Shown here piece after piece: positions 17,536 through 25,824 of a stretch of 45,395 nucleotides of DNA; position 1 is the stretch's first letter, and every line of letters begins with the position of its first letter. The position numbers were made by a program, and so were the translations under genes. Under the pieces are notes generated by a model. The model did no database searches and had not been told where the DNA came from. It was given only the letters and a program-made list of their open reading frames with translations. This DNA is from Sideroxydans sp. (GTDB lineage Bacteria > Pseudomonadota > Gammaproteobacteria > Burkholderiales > Gallionellaceae), in the NCBI GenBank assembly GCA_028687425.1, contig JAQUAD010000017.1, positions 1 to 45,395 of the forward strand, written 5' to 3'.

Positions 17536-18888
17536 ATGTTCAAACTGCAGCGCTTTTACTCGTGGACCAGCTTTATCGTGATTTTTATCGCAGCGGCGCT
17601 ACTCACCCTGTTCTACCGCCAAGTGACGATGAACTGGATCGAGCATCTGGCCAAGACGAATCACCAGGCAGTGGCAACCACAGCCCTGAATGCAGTGAAT
17701 GCTGAACTGACGTCATACCTCAATGCGGTCCAGAACCAGCAAGCTGATCCTGCTGCTATTCCGCCTCGCCTCGCGGAAAAAATTCATCGGCTGACGCAAG
17801 GAACGACAGTAGATGACATTGATATATACGATCGTAAGGGTAATTTGTTGTATTCGACACATGCCGATACCAAGGATGCCAGCCTGCAGCCGGATTCTTC
17901 TCTCATGGCAGCTGCCAGCGGCAATATGGACAGCTCTATGCTGGCGCATGAAGACTTCAATTGGGGCAATGGCGTCGACGCAACCGGCAGCCTGATCATG
18001 ACGCATGTGCCTATCCGTCAGTCGCAGGATGCGCCTGTCATCGGGATATTCGGCATCCAGTCAGACATGGGGCATGTGATCGAGGAAAGCAATCGTGTCA
18101 TGCTACAAATCCTGATCGGTGGTGAGTTCATCCTGGCGGTCCTGTACGCCATCCTGGTCTTCGTTGTGCGTCACGCCAAGAAAATAATAGACAGCCAGCA
18201 AAAGACCATACGGGATCGCACGGCTAGCCTTGAAATACTTTCCCGGCGTCTGCTTGAAAGCGAAGAATTGAGGAAAAAGAAGATCGCGACCGATTTGCAT
18301 GAAGGGCTGGCGCAGACCCTGAGTGCGCTAAAGATCAATGTGGAAAGCAATGAACTGAAGGTGATGGCAGCCAATGCGCCCCAGCAGCCATCGCTGGTTC
18401 CCGTGCTACAGCAAGCCATACAGGAAGTGCGCAGTATCGCTACCGAGTTGCGGCCATCCAGCCTGGACGACCTCGGTTTGTTGCCTACCCTCAATTGGTT
18501 CTGCAGGGAGTTTGAATATCTGCATCCTGACATCCAGATCCAGCGCGAAATATCCCTCTCCGAGGGAATGATACCCTCGCACCTTAAAATCGAGATCTAC
18601 CGGATTATAGAAACGGCATTCAAAAACATCGCCAAGTATTCGAATACAGACAGAATTCAGTTCATCATGCACTGGGCGGATGACATGATACATCTGGTGA
18701 TCGGTGACCGCCCCAGCGTTGACCTTGCGGATGCGGGCTACAAACAACTTGACCAAGGCGCGGAACCACAATTCAGATTCGCAGAGGTCAAAGAGCGAAC
18801 TTCCCTGTCGGGAGGCGCCTTCTCTACCTCTCAGGAGCGAGAAGGCTGGGTCACGCTACGCTCATCGTGGGCTTGCGCAGCAAACTGA
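17536..18888 (+). CDS. Membrane HisKA_3 sensor kinase with decayed ATP-binding domain
   Basis: 450 residues: membrane segment 11-29, periplasmic sensor about 30-188, membrane segment 189-212, then a NarX-type dimerisation domain with the phospho-acceptor His255 in TDLHEGLAQTL. The ATPase domain is recognisable but damaged. Where its paralogue at 30516-31349 has EDNGDGF, this protein has GDRPSVD. The glycine-rich GLGLLSM lid is replaced by FRFAEVK, and the N-box Glu is shifted, so it may not bind ATP. ATG at 17536 starts just before the hydrophobic segment; the frame is open 88 codons further upstream but that part is not protein-like. It converges on a NarL-type regulator 16 bp away. Confidence 0.8.
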   Translation: MFKLQRFYSWTSFIVIFIAAALLTLFYRQVTMNWIEHLAKTNHQAVATTALNAVNAELTSYLNAVQNQQADPAAIPPRLAEKIHRLTQGTTVDDIDIYDRKGNLLYSTHADTKDASLQPDSSLMAAASGNMDSSMLAHEDFNWGNGVDATGSLIMTHVPIRQSQDAPVIGIFGIQSDMGHVIEESNRVMLQILIGGEFILAVLYAILVFVVRHAKKIIDSQQKTIRDRTASLEILSRRLLESEELRKKKIATDLHEGLAQTLSALKINVESNELKVMAANAPQQPSLVPVLQQAIQEVRSIATELRPSSLDDLGLLPTLNWFCREFEYLHPDIQIQREISLSEGMIPSHLKIEIYRIIETAFKNIAKYSNTDRIQFIMHWADDMIHLVIGDRPSVDLADAGYKQLDQGAEPQFRFAEVKERTSLSGGAFSTSQEREGWVTLRSSWACAAN

Positions 18889-18904
18889 CTCGGCCGCCCC
18901 CCGC

Positions 18905-19561
18905 TTAGGAAGCGACCAGCCCTTTTTCTATCGCATACGCCGTCAGCATCGAAGCATTGTGCAGATCGAGCTTCTTCATCAGGTTGGAGCGATGTTTCTC
19001 AACCGTCTTGATGCTCAGGCAGAAGTAATCTGCGATGAACTTGTTCGGGTGCCCTTCTGCCACCAGCTTCAGCACCTCCCGCTCGCGGTGGGTCAGCGTG
19101 TCCCATGTGCTCAGCGGCGTGGTCGATTTGTCCGTCCCCAGGTAGCCATTGATGACCTTGGCTGAAATGTCCGGACTTAGATAGGTCTTTCCATTCAATA
19201 CACTACGGATGGCGATGCGCAGTTCGTCGTGTGTGGCATCCTTGAGAATGTAGCCGTCGGCACCGGCACGCAGGCTTTCATGGATGTACTCGTCGGTCTT
19301 GTGCACCGTCAGCACCAGCACATGCACGTCCGGATAGCGCCGCTTGATGTCAACGATAGCTTCTATGCCGTTCATGCCCGGCATGGAAAGATCGGTCAGC
19401 ACCAGGTGTGGCGACAGGGAACCGATCATCTGCACTGCATCGTGGCCGTTGTCGGCCTCCCCCACGATCTCGATATCCGGATCCTGAGCCAGCAAGGCCC
19501 GCAGGCCGACCCGCAACAGGGTGTGATCTTCCACAATCAGTACGCGTTTTTTCTCACTCAT
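18905..19561 (-). CDS. NarL/LuxR-type response regulator
   Basis: 218 residues: receiver domain with Asp57 in LTDLSMPGMNG and the acidic pair in VEDH, then a LuxR-type helix-turn-helix (LTHREREVLK...SIKTVEKHRSNLMKKL). It would bind DNA after phosphorylation by a HisKA_3 kinase; both kinases of that class in the window are candidates. ATG at 19561 has GGAGG about 6 bases upstream and is preferred to an in-frame TTG six codons earlier. It is the last gene of the minus-strand secretion array, 38 bp after a pseudopilin, so it may be co-transcribed with it and feed back on it. Confidence 0.9.
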   Translation of the reverse strand: MSEKKRVLIVEDHTLLRVGLRALLAQDPDIEIVGEADNGHDAVQMIGSLSPHLVLTDLSMPGMNGIEAIVDIKRRYPDVHVLVLTVHKTDEYIHESLRAGADGYILKDATHDELRIAIRSVLNGKTYLSPDISAKVINGYLGTDKSTTPLSTWDTLTHREREVLKLVAEGHPNKFIADYFCLSIKTVEKHRSNLMKKLDLHNASMLTAYAIEKGLVAS

Positions 19562-19599
19562 TTTGGCCTCCGCTATCAAGGTGTTTCAATGATCTTGCA

Positions 19600-20121
19600 T
19601 CACTGCGCTTGCATATACCCCATACGCTGGCCGGGAATCGGCATGAATACCCAGTCGGCATAGTGTTCTTTCCCCTCAAAGTTCTTGTCGGCCAAGGTGA
19701 AGTTGCCTTTTTTTATCGGCATCTCTTCAGACAGGCTGTGTATCCCGTATATCTCGCCGTCCGCCCCCCGCACCAGTCCCCACTGATCGCTACCACTGAT
19801 CGGATCCCTGTATATCTTGCGCAGATAGCGCCGAGTCGAAGGATAGCGCGGATCCTTCAGCAGATCTTCCAGTTGCATCGGATAGCGCGGCGCTCGCTCC
19901 GGCGAGTGCTCATAATAGCCGTTGAGTGCTTGCCTGAACTGGTTACCCACAAACAACAATTCCTGCTCCTTATCGCGCTGTTGCACGGTATGCCAGACCT
20001 GACCGGCGGCCATCATCATCACGCCCATGATGGCGATCAGCGCCAGCAGGATCAGATAGGTAAAGCCAAACTGCCGGCATCCGGTGCTGCTTTCGATCGG
20101 ATTGTCCATGGAAAACCTCAT
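19600..20121 (-). CDS. Atypical pseudopilin lacking Glu5
   Basis: 173 residues with an 18-19 residue basic leader and a prepilin-peptidase-like site after Gly19 (FG/FTYLILL). A hydrophobic helix, a coiled KEQELLFVGNQFRQAL region and a C-terminal globular part follow. The mature position 5, Glu in ordinary pilins, is Ile here. In type II systems the tip subunit GspK lacks Glu5, so a tip or initiator role is possible. RYPMQLEDLLKD and RYLRKIYRDPI parallel the preceding pseudopilin (ERLEELV, YLRKLPDDPF), showing shared ancestry. The start overlaps the upstream stop (TGATG). Confidence 0.8.
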   Translation of the reverse strand: MRFSMDNPIESSTGCRQFGFTYLILLALIAIMGVMMMAAGQVWHTVQQRDKEQELLFVGNQFRQALNGYYEHSPERAPRYPMQLEDLLKDPRYPSTRRYLRKIYRDPISGSDQWGLVRGADGEIYGIHSLSEEMPIKKGNFTLADKNFEGKEHYADWVFMPIPGQRMGYMQAQ

Positions 20122-20501
20122 CACCAGTCCTTGTAGGCCGTGCCGTCGCGAGCCGTGCCGGGGGCGCCGCTCCGGATATCGAACACCCCGCCTTTATCCG
20201 CGCTGTCAGGCGGGACGATGAGCCAGCTCGTGGCATCGCCGGTGAACGGATCGTCCGGCAGTTTGCGCAGATACCTGCGGCTGACCAGTTCCTCCAGTCG
20301 TTCAGGATATCTGCCGTTGTCGCCATAGAACTTATCCAGCACTTCGCGTACCAGCGCCAGGTTCTGGTGCAACACCGTCTCCCTGGATTTATCCACGCTG
20401 TTGAAATACCGCGGGACGGCGATGGTGAGCAAGGTGGCGATGATCGCCATGACCACCAGCAGTTCGATCAGGGTGAAACCGTTGTCTGATTGTTTTCGCA
20501 T
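20121..20501 (-). CDS. GspG-like pseudopilin
   Basis: 126 residues with a short leader MRKQSDNG, the cleavage site before FTLIELLVVM (Glu5 present) and a GspG-like globular domain (YGDNGRYPERLEELVSRRYL, DDPFTG, then GVFDIRSGAPG). It should be cleaved by a prepilin peptidase, which is not encoded in the window. It lies between two other pseudopilin genes and 12 bp after the one upstream. The C-terminus ends in DGTAYKDW, comparable to the GIPYRNW end of its neighbour, a shared feature of this sub-cluster. Confidence 0.88.
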   Translation of the reverse strand: MRKQSDNGFTLIELLVVMAIIATLLTIAVPRYFNSVDKSRETVLHQNLALVREVLDKFYGDNGRYPERLEELVSRRYLRKLPDDPFTGDATSWLIVPPDSADKGGVFDIRSGAPGTARDGTAYKDW

Positions 20502-20513
20502 GGCCGCTACCTC

Positions 20514-20999
20514 CTACCAGTTCCGATAGGGAATGCCATTCATGCCGACGGCCCCGGACAGGGAATACACGTCGAACACATCATCGCCGGCTTCAGGCTG
20601 GTCGGCACTGCTTTCATAGCTGCGCGTACCCCATGTCTCTTCATCCGGAATATCCGGGCCGGCGGCGGACATCGGGTCACGCGGGATATGACGCAGGAAG
20701 AATATGCGCCCTTTCCCGTTTGCACTGTGGGCGTCGGGTACGCCCTCCACCAGCACCTGTAGCGAGGGCGGGTAGCCGGATTTGATCAACGAATGCGCAA
20801 TGCGTCCCTCCTCCACTGCCTGCTTGTAGGCATCCAGCCCGTTACGGATCTCACGCAGGGACTGACGCAGTTCCTGTTCCTTGCTGCGCTGCACGGCCAT
20901 TTCCCCCATCGGCCAGGCCATCGTTGCCAAAATGCCGAGGATCGCCAGCGTGATCAGCAGTTCGATCAAGGTGAACCCTTTGTCGGGATGGGCGCTCAT
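20514..20999 (-). CDS. GspG-like pseudopilin
   Basis: 161 residues: leader MSAHPDKG, cleavage before FTLIELLITL (Glu5 present), then an N-terminal helix and a globular domain with RHIPRDPM and DDVFDVYSLSGAVG. It is larger than the main GspG gene at 28722-29171. Its start overlaps the secretin stop (ATGA), so the two are translationally coupled. Together with the two following genes it would provide minor subunits of the pseudopilus. Confidence 0.88.
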   Translation of the reverse strand: MSAHPDKGFTLIELLITLAILGILATMAWPMGEMAVQRSKEQELRQSLREIRNGLDAYKQAVEEGRIAHSLIKSGYPPSLQVLVEGVPDAHSANGKGRIFFLRHIPRDPMSAAGPDIPDEETWGTRSYESSADQPEAGDDVFDVYSLSGAVGMNGIPYRNW

Positions 21000-23317
21000 G
21001 GCGCCACCGCAATGAAATGAGTGGCCGGGGCGGTGAACGGCAAGGCCTCGCCGCTGTCGCCGGACAGACTGATACGGCTCACCGTGACCGGGGACTGTTG
21101 GGTGGCGGCCGTCACTTCAAAGGTGATGGTGACCACACTCCCCTCCCCTCCGGCGACGGCCCCTTTCACGTCAATCAGAATCTGCCCGCTGGCTTGGTCT
21201 ATGGTGCGCGTGAAGTTGGTTGGCAGGCCATCCTGTTGCATGAAACTGCCCTCGGATACGTCGACCGCCTTCAGTACTGCCGGGTCGAACCCCACCAGAA
21301 AGCCGATATCACTCACCCCCTGCGGGGCCTTTGTGTCGAAGGCCAGGCTGATCTTGTCGCCAACCTTGGCCTGCTCAGGCCCTTGCCAAGTGAATACCTG
21401 AGGCAGCGCAGCAGCCGGCGCCTGTGCAGGCGCAGGGCTGGCGGGGAGCTGCTTGGCGGCGGCCTTGCCGGGCGGTGCGACTTCGACGATACCCAGCGGC
21501 TTCATCACCAGCGGACTGCTGCGCAGGGTCGCTTCGGTGCCGGACCAGTATTCCATCCCGCGGGCATCCGGCTGCGTGTTGTTGCCCACCAGATGCGGGG
21601 TGATGGACAACACGATCTCGGACTTGCTGTCGGTATCCTTGTGGCTGGAGAACAGCCGTCCGAGCACCGGCATCTGTCCCAGCCCCGGCACCTTGTTGGC
21701 GGTGTTCCTGTCCTCGTCGTTGATCAGACCGGCCAGAATCTGCGTCTCGCCGTCGCGCAGGCGCAGTACGGTTGAAGCGTTGCGGGTGCCGACCTGATAG
21801 GACAGCGTGCCGGACACCGTATTCAGCACTTCCTTGATGATGGAACTGACTTCCAGATTGATCTTGATGGTGACCTCATTATCCATATGGATGTCAGGCT
21901 CTACTTCCAGCTTCAGTCCCACATCCAGATACTGCACGCTGCCGGTGATGACCGGGCTGCCGGTGGTCACCGGCGTCACCGCATTGGTGATGACCGGTAC
22001 CCGGTCGCCGATCATGATCTTGGCCTTTTCGCGGTTGCGTGCACGGATACGCGGGCTGGCCAGCAGGTTGGTATTGCCGTCCTGCAGCATCATGTTGAGC
22101 GTCACTGCCGGCGCCGGTGAGACCAGGATGTCGCTGCGCTTCAGGTTGTTAAATGTCGCCAGAGTCGGTCCAACATCGGCATTGGCGCCCTGCGCCGTCA
22201 GCGTCAGCTGGGTGGGGAATTGGGCGCCGATCTCGGACAGGCGCGAACGGCTGATCTCCAGCACTTCGACCTCCAGCATCACCTCCGGCTCGGCGATGTC
22301 CTGGTCGGCCACCATCTTCTCGGCCAGGCGTATCGCCTCCGGCGTATCGCGCATCACCAGCGAATTGGTCTTCTCGTGCACGAACACGTCCTTGGTCTTC
22401 AGCAGCGTCTTGATCATGGTCAGCATCTGCTTGGGATCGGCGTTGGTCAGGTGGAAGCTGCGGATCTTGAGATCCTGATATTCCTTGATCTTGGCTGGCG
22501 TATTCGGATAGATGAACACCGTGTTGTCGCTGACGATCTTCTTCTCCAACTGGTTCTGTAACAGGATAAGGTCGATCGCATCCTCTACCGACACATCCTT
22601 GACGAAGATCGAGGTGCGCCCGTCCGGGCGCACATCCTTGTCCATCAGCACGTTGATGCCGCTGGCACGGGACAGTGCCTCGAACACCTGTTTTACGTTC
22701 GCATCGCGGAATTGCAGGGTCACAGGCTTCTTGAACTTGGCCTTGAGCGCAGGCCCCTCGACCATGCGCTTGGCAGCCAGTTCGTCGATCTGTCTTTGCA
22801 GCAGCAGGGCCTGGCCATGCCGTGGATTTTCCAGCAGCACCGGCTTGAGGGCCGCGCGTGCCGCCTCGGTATCCCCTTTCTTCAGCAGCCCGCGTGCGTC
22901 TTCGATCATCGTCTCATGTCGCTTGTCGGCGGCCAGTGCCTCCAATCCTTTCGTGGCACGGCTGTCTCCGGCATCGATCTTCAGGATGCGTTCGTAGATC
23001 GCCTGTGCCATCTCGGCGTGTCCCGCGCTGCGCTCGCTGTCGGCTGCCACATGCAGGCGGTTGACCAATATCTCCCGGTTACGCAGCCAGTCGCGACGGT
23101 AGGCGGCGTTGCCAGGCTCTGCCTTGCTGGCCTCTTCCAGCTTGAGCAACGCTGCTTCAGGCTGGCCTTCTTCCAGCAAAGACATCCCCTCGCCGTGCAG
23201 CTTTTGCCCGGCACAACCGGCCAAGGCCAGCAACATCAACAATAGCGGGAGCAGCCAGGAACCCGGCTGACTGTATGTCAGGCTAGTGAGAAAGTGAGCT
23301 GATGTCTTGTTCATCAT
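20996..23317 (-). CDS. Lipoprotein secretin (GspD/MshL/PilQ class) with C-terminal cohesin-like domain
   Basis: 773 residues. A signal peptide ends in the lipobox LAGC (Cys35), followed by a TPR-like helical part (about 40-170). Next come STN and N1 periplasmic domains (about 195-375) and the secretin pore domain (about 400-600, with VPVITNAVT, VEPDIHMDNEV and VPGLGQMPVLGRLFS). A proline/alanine linker leads to a beta-rich domain at about 650-770 (GDKISLAFDTK, GFDPAVLKAVDVSEG, GSVVTITFEV) that looks like a cohesin module. It would form the outer-membrane gate. The cohesin-like end is unusual and may bind a partner or substrate. The start overlaps the pilP-like stop; ATG 23314 is equally possible. 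Confidence 0.88.
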   Translation of the reverse strand: MMNKTSAHFLTSLTYSQPGSWLLPLLLMLLALAGCAGQKLHGEGMSLLEEGQPEAALLKLEEASKAEPGNAAYRRDWLRNREILVNRLHVAADSERSAGHAEMAQAIYERILKIDAGDSRATKGLEALAADKRHETMIEDARGLLKKGDTEAARAALKPVLLENPRHGQALLLQRQIDELAAKRMVEGPALKAKFKKPVTLQFRDANVKQVFEALSRASGINVLMDKDVRPDGRTSIFVKDVSVEDAIDLILLQNQLEKKIVSDNTVFIYPNTPAKIKEYQDLKIRSFHLTNADPKQMLTMIKTLLKTKDVFVHEKTNSLVMRDTPEAIRLAEKMVADQDIAEPEVMLEVEVLEISRSRLSEIGAQFPTQLTLTAQGANADVGPTLATFNNLKRSDILVSPAPAVTLNMMLQDGNTNLLASPRIRARNREKAKIMIGDRVPVITNAVTPVTTGSPVITGSVQYLDVGLKLEVEPDIHMDNEVTIKINLEVSSIIKEVLNTVSGTLSYQVGTRNASTVLRLRDGETQILAGLINDEDRNTANKVPGLGQMPVLGRLFSSHKDTDSKSEIVLSITPHLVGNNTQPDARGMEYWSGTEATLRSSPLVMKPLGIVEVAPPGKAAAKQLPASPAPAQAPAAALPQVFTWQGPEQAKVGDKISLAFDTKAPQGVSDIGFLVGFDPAVLKAVDVSEGSFMQQDGLPTNFTRTIDQASGQILIDVKGAVAGGEGSVVTITFEVTAATQQSPVTVSRISLSGDSGEALPFTAPATHFIAVAP

Positions 23318-23829
23318 GATGACTCCCCAGTTTTGAGCGTCTGTTTGATGTTCAACGGCAAGTACACCAGCTCCACTGCGGCAGGCGTGACATGTTCGAC
23401 GCGGTAGGTGTTCTCGATGACTTCCCCTTCCGAAACCGTATACATGTGCTCTCCCCGGAGCAGAATTACCAGTTGCGTCGGCGCATCCTCATAGCGACCG
23501 ATATAGGTGAACGGCAACGGCGGTGCAGTAGGTGCCACTGGCGCAGCCGGCGGTGGCGGAGGCGGCGGTGGCGGCGGCACATACCAGGACGTGATGGCGA
23601 ACGCATTGCCTATCGGCCTGCGCTCCTGTGGGCGCTGCAAGCGTTCCAGCTCCACATGGGGCGCTTGCCCCGCCCTTCGCACCGGCGCTGAAATCGCCGC
23701 CACCTCGCTGGTCGCGCGCGTAGCCTGAACCACAGAGCCGTCAGCACCCGGTGTGGCCGCCATCACGATGGCCGTGACGGTCGTGCCGAACACGAGCCAC
23801 CAGCCTGCCCTGCGCGCTTGCGGTTTCAT
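23314..23829 (-). CDS. PilP/GspC-like bitopic protein with polyproline linker
   Basis: 171 residues: one N-terminal membrane segment (about 9-30), a disordered region with ten consecutive prolines, and a small beta domain (FTYIGRYEDAPTQLVILLRG...YTVSEGEVIENTYRVEHV). That domain resembles the homology region of PilP/GspC, which links the inner-membrane platform to the secretin. The start is ATG at 23829, overlapping the pilO-like stop. The frame runs 92 codons further upstream inside pilO, but that part is arginine-rich and lacks family features. No sequence-specific motif fixes the name; position between pilO and the secretin is the main support. Confidence 0.75.
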   Translation of the reverse strand: MKPQARRAGWWLVFGTTVTAIVMAATPGADGSVVQATRATSEVAAISAPVRRAGQAPHVELERLQRPQERRPIGNAFAITSWYVPPPPPPPPPPAAPVAPTAPPLPFTYIGRYEDAPTQLVILLRGEHMYTVSEGEVIENTYRVEHVTPAAVELVYLPLNIKQTLKTGESS

Positions 23830-24455
23830 GATCCCTGCTCCATATAAAGTGCCAGTCTGATATGCGCCTCGACGACCGGGTCGGCCACGCTCTGGCGGCT
23901 GAACTGCACATCTTCCAGTGCGATGATGGGCAACTCGGCCGGCATCGCCTCCAGGAAACGGCGTATCTGCCGGTATTGCCCTGTCACCGGCAACAGCAAC
24001 TGCAGTCGCATCAGACGCCCAACCTTGTCGGGCGTCGAGCGGTATTCGCCCTCGTTCAGGTGCAGCCCGTGTTTGCGGGCCAGGATCACCAGTTTTTTCA
24101 ACCATAGCGGCGCATCGCTCTGCTGCGGGAAGATGCGGTAAAACGCCGCCAGCTGCTCGGCAGGCGTGCCGCGCACGCCATCCATGCTGCGGCTGGCATG
24201 TTGTATCTGTTCTTGCAGAGATAACGAACTACTGCGTGCAGCTATCAGCCGTTCCTGTGCCGGCGCGATGGCGGAAAAATAGAAAGGCGGTAGCAGCAGC
24301 AGGATGGCGATAGCCAGCAAACCCGGCCTGCCCAGAATGTTTGAGCCACGCCCCAGCGACCACAGCAGGCGCTGCCGCACCTGCAAGGACAGCGGCACGA
24401 ACCGCCGCTGGGCGAGACGGTAGCGTGCCATCCATTTGCGCATCGTGCTGTTCAT
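23826..24455 (-). CDS. PilO/GspM-like platform protein
   Basis: 209 residues with a basic cytoplasmic N-terminus, one membrane segment (about 44-63), a coiled region and a ferredoxin-like periplasmic domain (LLLPVTGQYRQIRRFLEAMPAELPIIALEDVQF) typical of PilO. It is expected to dimerise with the PilN-like protein. ATG at 24455 overlaps the pilN-like stop and has AAGGGAAG upstream. Five extra in-frame codons exist upstream but would extend into pilN. Confidence 0.82.
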   Translation of the reverse strand: MNSTMRKWMARYRLAQRRFVPLSLQVRQRLLWSLGRGSNILGRPGLLAIAILLLLPPFYFSAIAPAQERLIAARSSSLSLQEQIQHASRSMDGVRGTPAEQLAAFYRIFPQQSDAPLWLKKLVILARKHGLHLNEGEYRSTPDKVGRLMRLQLLLPVTGQYRQIRRFLEAMPAELPIIALEDVQFSRQSVADPVVEAHIRLALYMEQGS

Positions 24456-24982
24456 GATCTTCCCTTCCATGCCGCCAGCAGCACGAAGCGCACCGGCTTG
24501 TCCGGGTCACGCAACTGTACCTGATGGCTTTGCAGATCGACCTGCCCGAATACCGCTTGTGCTTCCAGGCGCGAGATGTAATTGAGCAGCACCATCATGT
24601 CGCGCGCCTCGCCGCTGATCTTCACCTGATGTTTCTCCAGGTCCGGTTCCATCGACAGCAACGAGACTTTGCGGTCGCCAGCGGCCTCCACTGCCTGCAG
24701 CAATTCCTGCCAGGGCAGGGTCAGCTGCTGCAGCACTTCGTTTGCGCGTGCAACTTCCTGTGCCAGCACCTGGGGTGACTGGCGGGTGCGCTGTGCGTCC
24801 ATGCCGTGTTTACCCTGTCTGTCCATCAGTGCAAGTTTCTGCTCCACTGTTTCAGCGCTGTCATTCAGGTCGAACAGATAGAGCATGGAAAGCATGGCCA
24901 TGAGCGCAGCCACGCCCAGCAGCAAGGGACCTGCCCAAGGATAAGGATGAGGTTGCTGGTAATCGAGCCACAGGAAAGTCAT
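24452..24982 (-). CDS. PilN/GspL-C-like platform protein
   Basis: 176 residues: a short cytoplasmic tail (MTFLWLDYQQPHPYPWA) that would contact PilM, a membrane segment (about 18-38), a coiled coil and a ferredoxin-like domain (VSLLSMEPDLEKHQVKISGEA, then MVLLNYISRLEAQ). ATG at 24982 is two bases after the pilM-like stop with GGGGAG upstream. Family naming rests on topology, size and place between pilM and pilO. Confidence 0.8.
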   Translation of the reverse strand: MTFLWLDYQQPHPYPWAGPLLLGVAALMAMLSMLYLFDLNDSAETVEQKLALMDRQGKHGMDAQRTRQSPQVLAQEVARANEVLQQLTLPWQELLQAVEAAGDRKVSLLSMEPDLEKHQVKISGEARDMMVLLNYISRLEAQAVFGQVDLQSHQVQLRDPDKPVRFVLLAAWKGRS

Positions 24983-24984
24983 GG

Positions 24985-25824
24985 TCAGCTCCCCATCGCC
25001 ACGGCGAAACATTGTTCGTAATCCGGCTCGATACCGGCTTTGAGCGCAGGTTGCAGGGCGTCGAATTTCCAGCGGGTGCTTTGCGGGAGGCTGGCATGAT
25101 CGAAGCCCGGTGCCCACAGCAGCACCTCATTCGTCTGCACCTCCTGTTCGATCAGATAGGCTTCGCGCTCCAGCAACAGCGGCAGCATGTGCTGCCAGTC
25201 GGTATCCGCCCGCAGCGTACGCACGCTGCACCAGTCGCCGTGCTGCAGCAAGGCGATGCACAGGCTGCCGTTTTCATACAGCACCAGCCAGGCATTGCGA
25301 TCCTGCAATTTGTCGTGGCAGGTATTGCAAGCCGCCATCAGGCTGGGCTGGATCGAACGTAGCGGTATGTCAGCCTCGGCGAACACACGGCGCAGTGACA
25401 GCAGCAACTCGTCCTCCACTGCGCTGGCAAGACGTGTCTTGCCGAAGCTGCCTGCACTCAGGCGCAGCTGCCAGGAATCGGCGGCGGGTCCGTACAACTG
25501 CCTGAAGAAGTGCCGCGCCACTACACGCTCTTCTTCCGCATTCATCAGTGCACCACTCCAGGGCACCAGTGCGTAATGCATGAAATGATTGGACAGGATC
25601 ACGGTCGCAGCGGCGGTGTTGCCCGCCAGCGCCGGCAGTTCCGTCTGCAATGCACCGAGCGCCCCGCTCCAGCGCGCATCGCCGCCTGGTTCGCAGGAAA
25701 TTACCCGTTTCTGCCGCACACGGCGTATGAGCCCGCGCCGGGTCCATTCGCGTCCGATGCCGACCAGCAAAAGCTGCTCCGGCGCCAGTACCACTCTGAG
25801 CTCTTCACGCAACGAAAGTGACAC
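24985..25824 (-). CDS. PilM-like cytoplasmic platform protein (diverged)
   Basis: 279 residues without membrane segments. The order GspE, this gene, PilN, PilO matches PilM or the cytoplasmic half of GspL, which have an actin-like fold. Weakly recognisable segments are TVILSNHFMHYALVPW, an NAEEERVVARHFF block and ACNTCHDKLQDRNAWLVLYENGSLCIALLQHG. I do not see clear ATP-binding motifs. The start is GTG at 25824, overlapping the gspE 3' end by 20 bp, with GGAG about 10 bases upstream. The call rests on context more than on sequence. Confidence 0.7.
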   Translation of the reverse strand: MSLSLREELRVVLAPEQLLLVGIGREWTRRGLIRRVRQKRVISCEPGGDARWSGALGALQTELPALAGNTAAATVILSNHFMHYALVPWSGALMNAEEERVVARHFFRQLYGPAADSWQLRLSAGSFGKTRLASAVEDELLLSLRRVFAEADIPLRSIQPSLMAACNTCHDKLQDRNAWLVLYENGSLCIALLQHGDWCSVRTLRADTDWQHMLPLLLEREAYLIEQEVQTNEVLLWAPGFDHASLPQSTRWKFDALQPALKAGIEPDYEQCFAVAMGS

